From NCBI RefSeq assembly GCF_017875235.1, contig NZ_JAGGMI010000008.1, forward strand, positions 160,519 to 224,518: a stretch of DNA of 64,000 nt, written 5' to 3'. Both the position numbers and the translations under genes were made by a program. The notes beneath the pieces were generated by a model. It saw only the letters and a list, made by a program, of their open reading frames with translations, ran no database searches and was not told the DNA's origin. Source of the stretch: Asticcacaulis solisilvae. GTDB taxonomy: Bacteria > Pseudomonadota > Alphaproteobacteria > Caulobacterales > Caulobacteraceae. Positions 1 through 8,788 of this stretch are shown here, one piece after another; positions within the stretch are counted from its first letter, which is position 1, and each line of letters starts with the position of its first letter.

Positions 1-576
1 TGCGAAGCGCTGACCGGCCCCAACCGCAACCATGCCGTCCTTGGCGTATCCAAAGCCTGCATCGCGCAGTATCCCGGCGACTTCGCCGTCGCCCTGGTCG
101 CGCTGGAAGCCCAGGTCGAGGTCGATGGTCCCGACGGCCGCCGCACCCTGCCGTTCGAGGCCGTGCATCGCGGCCCGGACCAGCCGCATATCGAACACAG
201 TCTCAAGCCGGGCGAGCTGATCACCGGCTTCTTCGTTCCGCCGGGCGCCTGGACGCGGAGTTCGCTCTATCTCAAGATCCGCGACCGCGCGTCCTATGAA
301 TTCGCCATTGCCTCGGCCGCCGTCGCGCTCGATCTCGACGGCGACGTGGTGCGCGACGTCCGCATTGGGCTGGGCGGCATGGCCTACCGGCCTTGGCGGG
401 CGCGCGAGGCCGAGGCGCTGCTGAAGGGCGAGCCGCTGAGCGAAGACGCGGCCGAGGCCGCCGCCCGCGCCGCGCTCAAGGGCGCCGTCACCCACGAAGA
501 CAATGCCTACAAGCCCGAGCTTGGCCGCCGGACCCTGGTCCGCGCGCTGCTCGAAGCCGCACGCATGGAGGCCTGA
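1..576 (+). CDS. Xanthine dehydrogenase-family FAD-binding subunit, C-terminal part
   Basis: This is an open frame entering from the left window edge, so the start lies outside. The visible 191 residues match the end of the FAD-binding subunit of molybdenum hydroxylases (PaoB/YagS and CoxM type): an FAD-domain segment with GPNRNHAVLG and a CO-dehydrogenase flavoprotein C-terminal domain ending in PELGRRTLVRALLEAA. The family passes electrons from an Fe-S subunit to FAD. The stop is one base before the next start, so the two are translationally coupled. The expected [2Fe-2S] subunit should lie just upstream, out of view. The substrate (aldehyde or purine) cannot be told from this fragment. Confidence 0.9.
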   Translation, partial: CEALTGPNRNHAVLGVSKACIAQYPGDFAVALVALEAQVEVDGPDGRRTLPFEAVHRGPDQPHIEHSLKPGELITGFFVPPGAWTRSSLYLKIRDRASYEFAIASAAVALDLDGDVVRDVRIGLGGMAYRPWRAREAEALLKGEPLSEDAAEAAARAALKGAVTHEDNAYKPELGRRTLVRALLEAARMEA

Positions 577-577
577 C

Positions 578-2851
578 ATGGCGGATACCTTCGGCGATCC
601 CAAACAGTTGTTCGGCAAGCCGACGCCGCGCATCGACGGCAAGGCCAAGGTCACCGGCTCCGCCCGGTTCGCGTCGGATGAGCCCGTGGGCAATCCGGCC
701 TATGCCTATCTCGTCACCAGCCGCATCGCCAAAGGCCGCGTGACGGCCATTAAGCTGGATGCCGCAAAGGCCGTGCCGGGCGTGCTCGACATCCTGACGC
801 ATGGCAATGTCGGCGGCCAGGCCAAGCCCGCAAAGGCAGCTGACGGCGGCCCCAATACGCCGACGCTCGACAGCGACCAGGTCATGCATGACGGCCAGAT
901 CGTCGCCGTCGTCATCGCGGACACCTACGAGGCCGCCCGCGAAGCCGCCGGCAAGGTCGCAGTGACCTACGCCGCCGAGACGCCGTCCGCGACCTTCGGC
1001 TCGAAGGGCGTCAAGGTCGCGTCGCACAAGTCGCGCAGCGGCAAGCCGTTCCCGAAAAAGGGCGATGCCGCCAGGGCCTATCGCGCCGCGCCGGTCAAGG
1101 TCGATGCCCGCTATTCGACGCCGCCCCAGCACCACAATGCGATCGAGCTGTTCACCTCGACCTGCGAATGGGACGGCGACCACCTGACCGTCTATGAGCC
1201 CACCCAGGCAATGTGGGGGTCCAAGGCCGCCATCGCCGCGCAGCTGGGCCTGGAGCCGGAAAACGTCCGCGTCGTCGGCCGCTATATCGGCGGAGCCTTC
1301 GGCGGCAAGGGCGCCAATGCCTATACGGCCTGGGTCGCCATTGCGGCCAAGAGGCTGAACCGTCCGGTCAAGCTGGTCGTCACGCGCGAACAGGGTTTCA
1401 CCGTCCGCAGCTGGCGGGCGGAGACACGTCAGCAGGTGCGGATTTCGGCTGGCAAGGATGGAAGGCTGACCTCCTTCTTCCATTCCGGCCAGGAGGTCAC
1501 GTCGCGTCCGTCGCAATATGCCGTGGCCGGGGTCGAGGTCACGCCGCGCATGTATGCCTGTCCGAACATCGACACGAAGGTCGAGGTCGTCCACGCCGAC
1601 CGGCCAACGCCGGGCTTCATGCGCGCCCCGGCCGAGACGCCCTATTTCTTCGGGCTTGAGAGCGCCATGGACGAACTGGCGTGGAAGCTCAACATGGATC
1701 CGGTCGAGTTACGGCGGATCAATGACACACGCGACGATCCGGTCACCGGCCTGCCGTTCTCGACGCGGTCGCTGATGCAATGTTACGACGCCGCCGCCGC
1801 GAAGTTCGGCTGGAGCCAGCGCTCCGCCAAGCCGGGATCGATGACGGACGCGGACTGGCTGATCGGCTATGGCTGCGCCACCGCCACCTACCCGGCCAAT
1901 GTTGCGCCGGCGGCCGCGCGATTGACCCTGACGCCCGACGGCAAGGCGGTCGCCGCCATCGCCGGCCATGAGATGGGCACCGGCGCCTATACGGTCGTCG
2001 CCATCACGGCCGCCGGCGCGCTGGGCATCCCCGTCGACAAGGTCAAGGTGCTGATGGGTGATAGCGACCTGCCGCCCCTGACGATCGGCGGCGGCTCCAA
2101 CAATGCCGCGTCCAAGGCCCACGTCGTCGCCAAGGCCGCTGGCGAAATCCGCAAGCGCCTCGCTGAAGCCGCGGTTGCCGCGAATGGTCCTTTCAAGGGC
2201 CTGGACCCTGCGACGCTTACGCTCAAGGACGGCAAGCTTCTCGGCCCCAGCGGACAGACCGAGGACCTGAAGACGGCGGTGTCGCGCGTCGGTTCGCTGG
2301 TCGAGGTCTATGCCGAAAACAATCCCGAAGGCCTGCCGCCCGAGGCGATGGCCAATACCTACAAGGGCCAGACCGCGATGCTGCGCGGCGGCGGACGCAA
2401 GGACCATTCGGCCTTTTCGTTCGGCGCCCATTTCGTCGAGGTCCGCGTCCACCGGCTGACCCGCGAAATCCGCGTGCCACGCGTCGTCTCGGCCTTTGCC
2501 GGCGGAACCATCATCAATCCGCTGACCGCCTACAGCCAGTATATGGGCGGCGTCATCTGGGGCCTGTCCGCCGCCCTGTTCGAAGCAACGGACCTGCACC
2601 AGGCGCAGGCTCGCTACGTTAACAACGACCTGGCCGGCTATGTCATCCCGGTCAATGCCGACACGCCGTCGATCGACGTCATCATGGTCGACGAGCCTGA
2701 CAACACCACCAACCCGCTGGGCATCAAGGGCATCGGCGAGATCGGCATCACCGGCATGAATGCAGCGGTCGCCAACGCGGTCTATCACGCCACCGGCATC
2801 CGCGTCCGCGACCTGCCGATCCGGCCGGAAAAGCTGCTGGCGCACGCATAG
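578..2851 (+). CDS. Xanthine dehydrogenase-family molybdopterin-binding subunit
   Basis: This 757-residue protein is the catalytic Mo-cofactor subunit of a molybdenum hydroxylase (PaoC/YagR-like aldehyde oxidoreductase type). It starts MADTFGDPKQLFGKPTPRID, the usual opening of the family, followed by the aldehyde oxidase/xanthine dehydrogenase a/b hammerhead domain. GGAFGGKG near residue 239 is the conserved cofactor-binding loop. KGIGEIGITG near residue 721 carries the glutamate expected to act as active-site base. The ATG is one base after the FAD-subunit stop, so the two form an operon. No signal peptide is visible in either subunit. The family call is secure; the substrate is unknown. 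Confidence 0.95.
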   Translation: MADTFGDPKQLFGKPTPRIDGKAKVTGSARFASDEPVGNPAYAYLVTSRIAKGRVTAIKLDAAKAVPGVLDILTHGNVGGQAKPAKAADGGPNTPTLDSDQVMHDGQIVAVVIADTYEAAREAAGKVAVTYAAETPSATFGSKGVKVASHKSRSGKPFPKKGDAARAYRAAPVKVDARYSTPPQHHNAIELFTSTCEWDGDHLTVYEPTQAMWGSKAAIAAQLGLEPENVRVVGRYIGGAFGGKGANAYTAWVAIAAKRLNRPVKLVVTREQGFTVRSWRAETRQQVRISAGKDGRLTSFFHSGQEVTSRPSQYAVAGVEVTPRMYACPNIDTKVEVVHADRPTPGFMRAPAETPYFFGLESAMDELAWKLNMDPVELRRINDTRDDPVTGLPFSTRSLMQCYDAAAAKFGWSQRSAKPGSMTDADWLIGYGCATATYPANVAPAAARLTLTPDGKAVAAIAGHEMGTGAYTVVAITAAGALGIPVDKVKVLMGDSDLPPLTIGGGSNNAASKAHVVAKAAGEIRKRLAEAAVAANGPFKGLDPATLTLKDGKLLGPSGQTEDLKTAVSRVGSLVEVYAENNPEGLPPEAMANTYKGQTAMLRGGGRKDHSAFSFGAHFVEVRVHRLTREIRVPRVVSAFAGGTIINPLTAYSQYMGGVIWGLSAALFEATDLHQAQARYVNNDLAGYVIPVNADTPSIDVIMVDEPDNTTNPLGIKGIGEIGITGMNAAVANAVYHATGIRVRDLPIRPEKLLAHA

Positions 2852-2981
2852 ACAGCATCGGCCGGACGCGCCGCCTGAAACAAAAAACGCGTCCGACCTT
2901 GCTGACACGTCGCTTTGCGCCTATGCGAAGTCCCCGCGCGCGGCCCGGAGCAAGGTTCGCGGGTTTTCCTGAGAGTCCGTC

Positions 2982-3890
2982 TTGCCTACCCAGCCTCCCG
3001 CCCATCCCGCCGACAACTCGGCAGCGCTTACCCTGTTTGTCGCCATGTCGGGTTTCATGGTCCTGTCGGTGGGCGACAGCCTGGTCAAGTCGCTGGCCGG
3101 GGAATGGCCGGCGTCGGCCGTGGCGGCCCTGCGCTACCTCGTTGCCGCCATCGGGCTCGGCGCCTTCTTAGGCATCCGCCACGGCCCGTCCATTTTCAGA
3201 ATCCCCCGCCCCGGCCTGCAGATGGCCCGGGGCGCGGCCATCGCCGCCGCCACGCTCGGCAGCTTCTTCGGCGTGCAATTGATCCCGCTGGCCGACGCTG
3301 TGTCGATCGCCTTCATCAGCCCGGTCATCACAGCGCTGATCTCGACTCTGATCCTGAAAGAACCGGCGCACTGGACGGTCTGGGTGTCGATCGCGCTCGC
3401 CTTCTGCGGCGTATTGATCGTGCTCAGGCCAGGCCTGTCGTTCGACGCCGCCCGGCTGTTTCCTCTGGCCGCCGCCTTTTCCCTGGCCATCCTCGTCATC
3501 CTAAACCGCAAGGCGGCGGGCCTGGCGCCGCCACTTGTCATGCAGTTCTACGTCACGCTGACGGCCCTGCCCTTTCTCATTCCGGCGGCGGTCATCGGCC
3601 ATTTCAGCGGCCTGCCCGCCCTGCATGTGCCCGTGCCGACGCCGCACGTACTGCTGATCGTCGCCCTGGTGGCGGTGATCGCCACGACGGGCCACATGCT
3701 GGTCTTCATCGGCACGACGCGGTTGTCGGCCAGCGTCGTCGCCCCGCTGACCTATGTCCAGTTGCTCACGGCCGGCGCCATAGGCTGGATTTTCTTCGAC
3801 AATCCGCCGACGCTCAGCACCTGGATCGGCGCGGCCTTCATCGTCGGCGGCGGCCTCGTCCTGTTCCAGCACCAGCGCAAACGCGCCTGA
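2982..3890 (+). CDS. EamA/DMT-family transporter
   Basis: This 302-residue protein is almost wholly hydrophobic and has about ten membrane segments arranged as two EamA halves. Typical motifs include the first-helix GDSLVKSLAG and, later, PLADAVSIAFISPVITAL, which is common in S-adenosylmethionine/riboflavin/drug-metabolite exporters. It sits in the inner membrane; the substrate is not predictable. I chose the TTG at 2982 because the soluble lead PTQPPAHPADNSAAL before helix 1 looks natural. An in-frame ATG at 3045 would remove part of helix 1. It lies 130 bp after the molybdenum hydroxylase genes and is probably a separate unit. Confidence 0.88.
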   Translation: MPTQPPAHPADNSAALTLFVAMSGFMVLSVGDSLVKSLAGEWPASAVAALRYLVAAIGLGAFLGIRHGPSIFRIPRPGLQMARGAAIAAATLGSFFGVQLIPLADAVSIAFISPVITALISTLILKEPAHWTVWVSIALAFCGVLIVLRPGLSFDAARLFPLAAAFSLAILVILNRKAAGLAPPLVMQFYVTLTALPFLIPAAVIGHFSGLPALHVPVPTPHVLLIVALVAVIATTGHMLVFIGTTRLSASVVAPLTYVQLLTAGAIGWIFFDNPPTLSTWIGAAFIVGGGLVLFQHQRKRA

Positions 3891-3955
3891 CCGCCCTGGT
3901 TGTCGCCTGTCTCCAAGTCTGCTACCGATTGAAAAAAACATAGAGGGAGGACGTC

Positions 3956-4813
3956 GTGCGTAACTTGGTAGCGGCTGCCGTTCTGACGGCGTCTGCTTTG
4001 TTTTCACCCATCACCGCTCAGGCTCAGGACGCCTGCAAGCTCGACAAGAGCGAGCAGGTCTTCAGCCAGACACCAAACGGCCCATTAAAGGCCCACGTCT
4101 TTGCCCCGGCCGGCACAGAGGGCAAGCCGCGTCCAGCCATTGTCCTCTTCCACGGTGGCGGCTGGGTGATGGGCGATCCGTCCTGGTCATTCTGGCTGGT
4201 CGATCGCTATGCATGCAAAGGCATGGTAGCGATTGTCGCGCAATACCGCCTTTCGGACCAGAAGACCGCCTCGCCGGCCGAAGCCAGCGACGACGCGATG
4301 GCAGCCATTGCCTGGACCCGGAAGCACGCGGCGCAGTTCAACATTGATCCAGATCGTATTGCGGCGCTGGGATGGTCGGCCGGCGCACATCTGGCCGCAT
4401 CGGCCGCCATCTTCGCAACCGACAAGACGCAAAGCCCAAACCTGCTGGCGCTGGTGTCGCCCGCCGTTTCGGTCGTCGAGGATAACCACTTCCGCGCCCT
4501 CTTCCCGCCCGGAACGAAGATCGAGGACTTTTCGCCCGCCGAACACGTCCGCGCCGACCTGCCGCCGACCGTCATGGTAACGGGCCGCACCGACACGGTC
4601 ACGCCCTTGGCCGGTGTGACGAAATTCCATGAGCGCATGTTGGCGGCGGGCAATGTCTCGGTCCTACACGTCTATGACGGCGTCGGCCACCTGTTCACGC
4701 CCGCCACCCTGGCCGACAACGGTTTTCCCAAGCCGGACCCGGCCGTGCAGGAAAAGGCCTACGCGGCGATCGACGCATTCCTGATCGAACGCGGCTATCG
4801 GCCGGCAAACTAG
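3956..4813 (+). CDS. Exported alpha/beta hydrolase (esterase/lipase-like)
   Basis: This 285-residue protein has an N-terminal signal peptide (positive MRN, a hydrophobic stretch, AQAQD cleavage region). The mature part is an alpha/beta hydrolase of the BD-FAE/hormone-sensitive-lipase type: HGGGW oxyanion motif near residue 65, nucleophile elbow GWSAGAH with Ser near 141, acidic residue in GRTDTVTP near 212 and the catalytic His in GVGHLF near 244. It probably hydrolyses small carboxylic esters, perhaps on plant polymers, in the periplasm. The start is GTG with a strong GGGAGG ribosome site. Its stop overlaps that of the convergent rhodanese gene in a shared CTAG. Confidence 0.9.
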   Translation: MRNLVAAAVLTASALFSPITAQAQDACKLDKSEQVFSQTPNGPLKAHVFAPAGTEGKPRPAIVLFHGGGWVMGDPSWSFWLVDRYACKGMVAIVAQYRLSDQKTASPAEASDDAMAAIAWTRKHAAQFNIDPDRIAALGWSAGAHLAASAAIFATDKTQSPNLLALVSPAVSVVEDNHFRALFPPGTKIEDFSPAEHVRADLPPTVMVTGRTDTVTPLAGVTKFHERMLAAGNVSVLHVYDGVGHLFTPATLADNGFPKPDPAVQEKAYAAIDAFLIERGYRPAN

Positions 4814-5208
4814 CCCTCGCCCGTTTCCAGTTCGAAGCCTTCGTCGATCCAGCCGGTGACGCCGCCGGCCATGATCTTGACCGGCCGGTTGAGCTCGGCC
4901 AGTTTGAGCGCGCCCCTTGCCGCGCCGTTGCAGTGCGGTCCGGCGCAATAGGTGACGAACAAAGTATCCTCCGGCCATTCGGCCATCTTCGACGCGATGA
5001 TCTTGCCATGCGGCAGGTTGATCGCGCCCTTCACGTGGCCCTTGGCATAGAGCGCCGGGCCGCGGACATCGAGCAGGACGAAATCGGCGCCCTTGGACAG
5101 CGCGTCATGGACGTCCCAGCAGTCGGTCTCATAGGTGAACTCGGCGGCGAAGTGCTGGCGGGCGAGATCGCTCGGCGCGGCCGGAATGGCGCTGACAGCG
5201 GTTTTCAT
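4810..5208 (-). CDS. Rhodanese-like domain protein
   Basis: This 132-residue single-domain rhodanese is cytoplasmic (no signal peptide). LLDVRG precedes the family's GHVKGAINLPH motif, and the active-site loop is TYCAGPHCNG with candidate catalytic Cys88. A second cysteine (Cys93) in the loop is unusual for a plain thiosulfate sulfurtransferase and hints at a redox or sulfur-relay role. The ATG is preceded by an AGGAGC-like site. The upstream region holds an AT-rich inverted repeat that may be its operator. The gene ends inside the same CTAG tetranucleotide as the convergent hydrolase. Confidence 0.9.
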   Translation of the reverse strand: MKTAVSAIPAAPSDLARQHFAAEFTYETDCWDVHDALSKGADFVLLDVRGPALYAKGHVKGAINLPHGKIIASKMAEWPEDTLFVTYCAGPHCNGAARGALKLAELNRPVKIMAGGVTGWIDEGFELETGEG

Positions 5209-5270
5209 GGAAGCTCCTGTTATCGTTTTGGTTTCCCGACACTACACCAGGAGGGCTTTGGCGTAATTGA

Positions 5271-5298
5271 CATAGTTCGTAAAAATTATGCCAAACTA
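5271..5298. promoter_or_regulatory. Imperfect inverted repeat upstream of the rhodanese gene
   Basis: An AT-rich imperfect palindrome, ATAGTT facing AACTAT with extra paired positions between, lies 63-90 bp upstream of the rhodanese start and about 95 bp upstream of the lipoprotein start. Its place in a divergent intergenic region and its departure from local base composition suggest a transcription-factor site. No regulator gene is adjacent. Confidence 0.4.
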
Positions 5299-5391
5299 TT
5301 GGAGCGGTCCTGCTGGAAGTAAGCCAGTCGTATTGCAGAACCAATGTCGCCCAGCCGCCGTATCAGGGGACCTGCAACAAGGAGTACACGC

Positions 5392-5964
5392 ATGAAACGC
5401 GCTGGCTTGATACTCGTCACGGGATTGGCATTGTGCCTCAGCGCCTGCGCGACCGTGGACATTGCACAAAATGCCCGCCCTGGCCCGGCCTTTGTGCTCG
5501 AAGACTATTTTGCCGGCGAGACCCGCGCCTATGGCGTTTTCGAAGACCGTTCGGGCAAGGTCACGCGCACCTTCACGGTCGTCACCAGGGGCACTGCACG
5601 CGCCGACGGATTCACGTTGGATGAACGGTTTCTATGGAGCGACGGCGAGCGGCAGTCACGGACCTGGACCTTCACGAAGGCGCCGGACGGATCGTACCGA
5701 GGCACGGCCGGAGACGTCCAAGGCATAGCGATGCTCGAGACGCGCGGCGATGCCATGCGCCTTCGTTACCTGCTCAAGCTGCCGAACAAGGGCGGCAGCG
5801 TCGACGTCCGCTTCGATGACTGGTCGCATTTGGTCGCCGACGGCGTCGCTATCAATCGGGCGGATGTGTCGAAGTTCGGCGTCTCGCTCGGGCGAGTGAC
5901 CCTCGCCTTCGTCAAGCCAGGCCATCCGGCGCCAACAGCGGAGATGCTCCGGGGAGCGTTTTAA
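5392..5964 (+). CDS. DUF3833-family lipoprotein
   Basis: This 190-residue protein has a lipoprotein signal ending in LCLSAC, with lipidated Cys19. The remainder fits the DUF3833 family: FVLEDYFAGETRAYGVFEDRSG near the start of the mature part, then a beta-rich domain with LDERFLWSDGE. It is probably anchored in a periplasmic leaflet; its molecular role is unknown. The ATG follows a clean AAGGAG eight bases upstream. Longer in-frame starts would spoil the signal sequence. It is convergent with the DUF885 gene across the large palindrome at 5991-6099. Confidence 0.9.
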   Translation: MKRAGLILVTGLALCLSACATVDIAQNARPGPAFVLEDYFAGETRAYGVFEDRSGKVTRTFTVVTRGTARADGFTLDERFLWSDGERQSRTWTFTKAPDGSYRGTAGDVQGIAMLETRGDAMRLRYLLKLPNKGGSVDVRFDDWSHLVADGVAINRADVSKFGVSLGRVTLAFVKPGHPAPTAEMLRGAF

Positions 5965-5990
5965 TCTCAATGGTTGCTCTAAACGATTGG

Positions 5991-6099
5991 GGTGTGGGGT
6001 CCGTGACCCCACGTCTTCAATTCAAAGAAAAACCCTTGCCTTTGAGACGAGGGTTTTTCTTTGAATTGAAGGCTTTGTGGGGGGCTCAGGCCCCACACC
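5991..6099. terminator. Nested palindrome / bidirectional terminator
   Basis: Three layers of symmetry lie between convergent genes. Outer arms GGTGTGGGG (5991-5999) pair with CCCCACACC (6091-6099). Inner arms of 22 bp (6015-6036 and 6050-6071) pair perfectly around a 13-nt loop. Small GC hairpins sit between (5996-6010 and 6081-6094). The inner stem ends in CCCT/AGGG with A- and T-runs on its flanks, so it can terminate transcription from both sides. The extra outer layer is more than a terminator needs. Confidence 0.75.
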
Positions 6100-6107
6100 A
6101 GTTTGTT

Positions 6108-7919
6108 TCAAATCATCCCCTTGTCGCGATAGAGCTGCTCCAGCACCGCCAGCGGCATTGCGCCGGCCGTCAAACCTGTATCGTGGAAGGCCTTGATGTC
6201 GAACTTCGCGCCGCCCTTGGCCTGGGCCTTCTGGCGCAGGTCCAGCCACTTGATCTTGCCGACCATGTAGCCCAGCGCCTGGCCCGGCCACACGCAATAG
6301 CGTTCGATCTCGGTCGCGGTCGAGGATTCCTCGTCGCCCATCTGCGTCGCCATGAAGGTCAGCGCCTTTTCACGCGACCAACGTTTCGCGTGCATGCCCG
6401 TATCGACCACCAGGCGGCAGGCGCGGAACATGGCGTCGTGCAGGTAGCCGATATAGCCGGCCGGGTCCTTGGCATACATCTTCATGTCCTTGGCCGCGAC
6501 CTCCTCGGCGTACAGCGCCCAGCCTTCGACATAGGCGTTGAAGCCCGCGACCTGGCGCAGCATCGGCAGGTCCTTGGCCTCCTGCTGGATCGAGATCTGC
6601 ATGTGGTGGCCCGGGATGGCCTCGTGATAGGTCAGGGTCGGCAGGGTCCACGACGGCACCTCGGCCGTGTCGCGCAGGTTGATATAATAGGCGCCTGGAC
6701 GCGAACCATCCAGCGACGGCGGGTAATAATAGCCACCCGGCGCGCCCAGCTCGGTCGCCACCGGCACGCGGCGAACATCGACCTTCGACTTCGGCAGCAC
6801 GCCGAAATAGTCGTTCAGCTGCGCATAGACGACGCCGATCTGGGCGTTCAGGTCGGCCAGCAGCTTGTCCTTGCCGGCGTCGGTGTTCGGATAGACATAC
6901 TTGGGGTCCTTGGCCATCGCCTTCATGCGCTCGCCGGGCGTGCCTTGCGTCAGGCCCATCGTCTTCATGACGCGGTCCAGTTCGGCATTCAGTTCCTTGA
7001 CCTTTTCCAGGCCGATATTGTGGATCTCATCGGCCGTCATATCGGTCGAGGTGCCGTTCTTCACCGCATAGGCATAGATGGCCTCGCCGTCGGGCAGACG
7101 CCATACGCCGGCTTCGTGGGTGGCGGTCGGCAACTGCGCCTCAAGCGCCTGGATCTGGGCATCGAGCGCCGCCCTCACCGGCCCTTCGAACAGCTTGGTC
7201 GCTTGCGCTTCCCAGTCGCCTTCGACCTTGGCTTCCTTGGCGCGCCGGGCAAGCGACGCGACGAGCACCGACTCGGACGCCTTCAGGTCGCGCTGGCCCT
7301 TCAACTGCGCGATCGCCTTTTGCAGGGCGAAGTCCGGCGGCACGACCTGCATGCCGGCGTCGGCCTTGAAGTTGGCGGTCTCCTCATTCAGCACCACGGC
7401 ATATTCCGCCAGGCGCGACAGGTAGGCGTCGGCATCGGCCCTGTTCGCAATAGAGTGCATGGTGTCGAGGAAGTCGGGCGTCTGCTGATAGTTGCCTGAC
7501 AGCTGCGTGACCGTATAGGGCGCGCCCATGGTCTTATAGGTATTCTGGCCCTGCAGCGAATTCTTCAGGTCCCACAGGACGGTGTCGTAATTGACGCGGT
7601 CCATGCCCTGGAGCTTCGACCGGTCAACGGCCTCGATGGCGGCGATGCCGCGCTTGAGATAGGCGATCGCCTTCTCGCGGTCGGCGCGGGTGACGTGGTC
7701 GAGCTTGGACTTCTGGCCGGCAAGCTCGCCCTTGTCGAGGCCCAGATAGGTGCAGTAGGTGGGCGAGAGTTTCAGGAATTCCTGGAAGGTGGCGTCGAAG
7801 GCGGCATTGAGCTTCTTGGCTTCGCCAGCGTCCGACGCAGGAGTTGCGGCAACAGCGGGCAGCGCGGTTGACGCCATGAGTGCGCCTGCGCCCATGAGTA
7901 CCTGACGACGATCGACCAT
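6108..7919 (-). CDS. Exported DUF885-family protein (putative metallohydrolase)
   Basis: This 603-residue protein begins MVDRRQVLMGAGALMAS, a twin-arginine-like export signal, with a likely AxA cleavage near residue 25. The body is the DUF885 domain. It includes YHEAIPGHHM near residue 431, an HExxxGHH motif typical of the family and resembling the zinc sites of gluzincin peptidases. Family members are thought to be carboxypeptidase-like; the substrate is unknown. The ATG has an AAGGGA ribosome site. Its 3' end lies against the large palindrome, which would terminate its transcript. Confidence 0.9.
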   Translation of the reverse strand: MVDRRQVLMGAGALMASTALPAVAATPASDAGEAKKLNAAFDATFQEFLKLSPTYCTYLGLDKGELAGQKSKLDHVTRADREKAIAYLKRGIAAIEAVDRSKLQGMDRVNYDTVLWDLKNSLQGQNTYKTMGAPYTVTQLSGNYQQTPDFLDTMHSIANRADADAYLSRLAEYAVVLNEETANFKADAGMQVVPPDFALQKAIAQLKGQRDLKASESVLVASLARRAKEAKVEGDWEAQATKLFEGPVRAALDAQIQALEAQLPTATHEAGVWRLPDGEAIYAYAVKNGTSTDMTADEIHNIGLEKVKELNAELDRVMKTMGLTQGTPGERMKAMAKDPKYVYPNTDAGKDKLLADLNAQIGVVYAQLNDYFGVLPKSKVDVRRVPVATELGAPGGYYYPPSLDGSRPGAYYINLRDTAEVPSWTLPTLTYHEAIPGHHMQISIQQEAKDLPMLRQVAGFNAYVEGWALYAEEVAAKDMKMYAKDPAGYIGYLHDAMFRACRLVVDTGMHAKRWSREKALTFMATQMGDEESSTATEIERYCVWPGQALGYMVGKIKWLDLRQKAQAKGGAKFDIKAFHDTGLTAGAMPLAVLEQLYRDKGMI

Positions 7920-8020
7920 GAATTTTCCCTTGGCTTGAAACAGTTGCAGCGGAGACTAAGCATAAGGTCGGCGCGGAGCAACGGGATTTGCCGAATGTGA
8001 CAAATCTGTAATGTCGGCGG

Positions 8021-8683
8021 TTACCGTGTCAGGGCGTCGAGAACGGCATCCGAGCGCAGGTAGGCTTTGACGCCTGTAATAACGGCCGGATCGACGTCGT
8101 CCCAGAAGCCGCTGAACAAGCGATCTTTGTCAGACATCGTTTGGGCGTTCGAATAATAGAGGTCGGCCAGCGCCGCCGGATGGTCCAGAAGCCGTTTAAG
8201 ATAGGGTTCGAGCCCTATACCGGCCCACGCCATGCCACACAAAAGCCCATCGATCGGCGGACAATAATATATGCCATCCTCCGGCGGCGCGGCCTGGGTC
8301 GCTAACGCGTCGAACCAAGCGTCGACAAAGGTCTGGACGACGCGGTGCTCATCCTCTGGCCAATACTGCCACTCCGCCAGCTTAAGCTTGCCGAGCACGA
8401 CTTCCGTGTCAGGCCACCAGTCTTTCTCGGTGACCGCCAATTCAAAGACACGTGGCAGGAAATATTTGTAGTCACCGAGACCTCCCGCTGTCAGGAAGAC
8501 CGAGGCCGAATAATTGGACAATTGCTGGTCCGTCAGCGCGCGCAACGGCGTAGTCGTCAAAGGCACATAGTCGCTTTCGTCCCAGCAGCATGGACAGCCA
8601 TCGATACGGCGCGGCTGCGGTCTTTTGAACTCGGCGTAGAGCGCTTCAATGGCGGCGGTCAGTGCGAGTGTGGGGGCGGTCAT
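8021..8683 (-). CDS. Conserved hypothetical protein with a CPCC motif
   Basis: This protein of about 220 residues, rich in aromatic and acidic residues, has no signal peptide or membrane segment. I do not recognise its family. The visible features are GCPCCWDESDY near residue 30 (CxCC, a possible metal or redox site), YWPEDEHRVVQTFVDAWF in the middle and a mostly helical C-terminus. An in-frame ATG at 8713 would add ten arginine-containing residues; neither start has a strong ribosome site. It is divergent from the asparaginase gene, with about 105 bp between. Coding is supported by composition and by the weak alternative frames. Confidence 0.65.
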   Translation of the reverse strand: MTAPTLALTAAIEALYAEFKRPQPRRIDGCPCCWDESDYVPLTTTPLRALTDQQLSNYSASVFLTAGGLGDYKYFLPRVFELAVTEKDWWPDTEVVLGKLKLAEWQYWPEDEHRVVQTFVDAWFDALATQAAPPEDGIYYCPPIDGLLCGMAWAGIGLEPYLKRLLDHPAALADLYYSNAQTMSDKDRLFSGFWDDVDPAVITGVKAYLRSDAVLDALTR

Positions 8684-8788
8684 GACGGTGTGAGCATAGG
8701 GCGTGCGCCGCATGTGTCAAAGTCCGGCTTTCCGGTTTCAATCGAAACGCCTTGGCCCTATATCCGCAGCGAACCTCAGGAGCCGAAC

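Noticed and set aside
488..2908. Long reading frames antisense to the molybdopterin subunit (368 and 399 codons)
   Set aside because: They mirror a clearly conserved enzyme in GC-rich DNA, are rich in Arg/Gly/Asp with no family motif, and have no ribosome site.
5970..7499. 509-codon plus-strand frame opposite the DUF885 gene
   Set aside because: It starts inside the palindrome and runs as a shadow of a gene with an export signal and an HExxxGHH motif.
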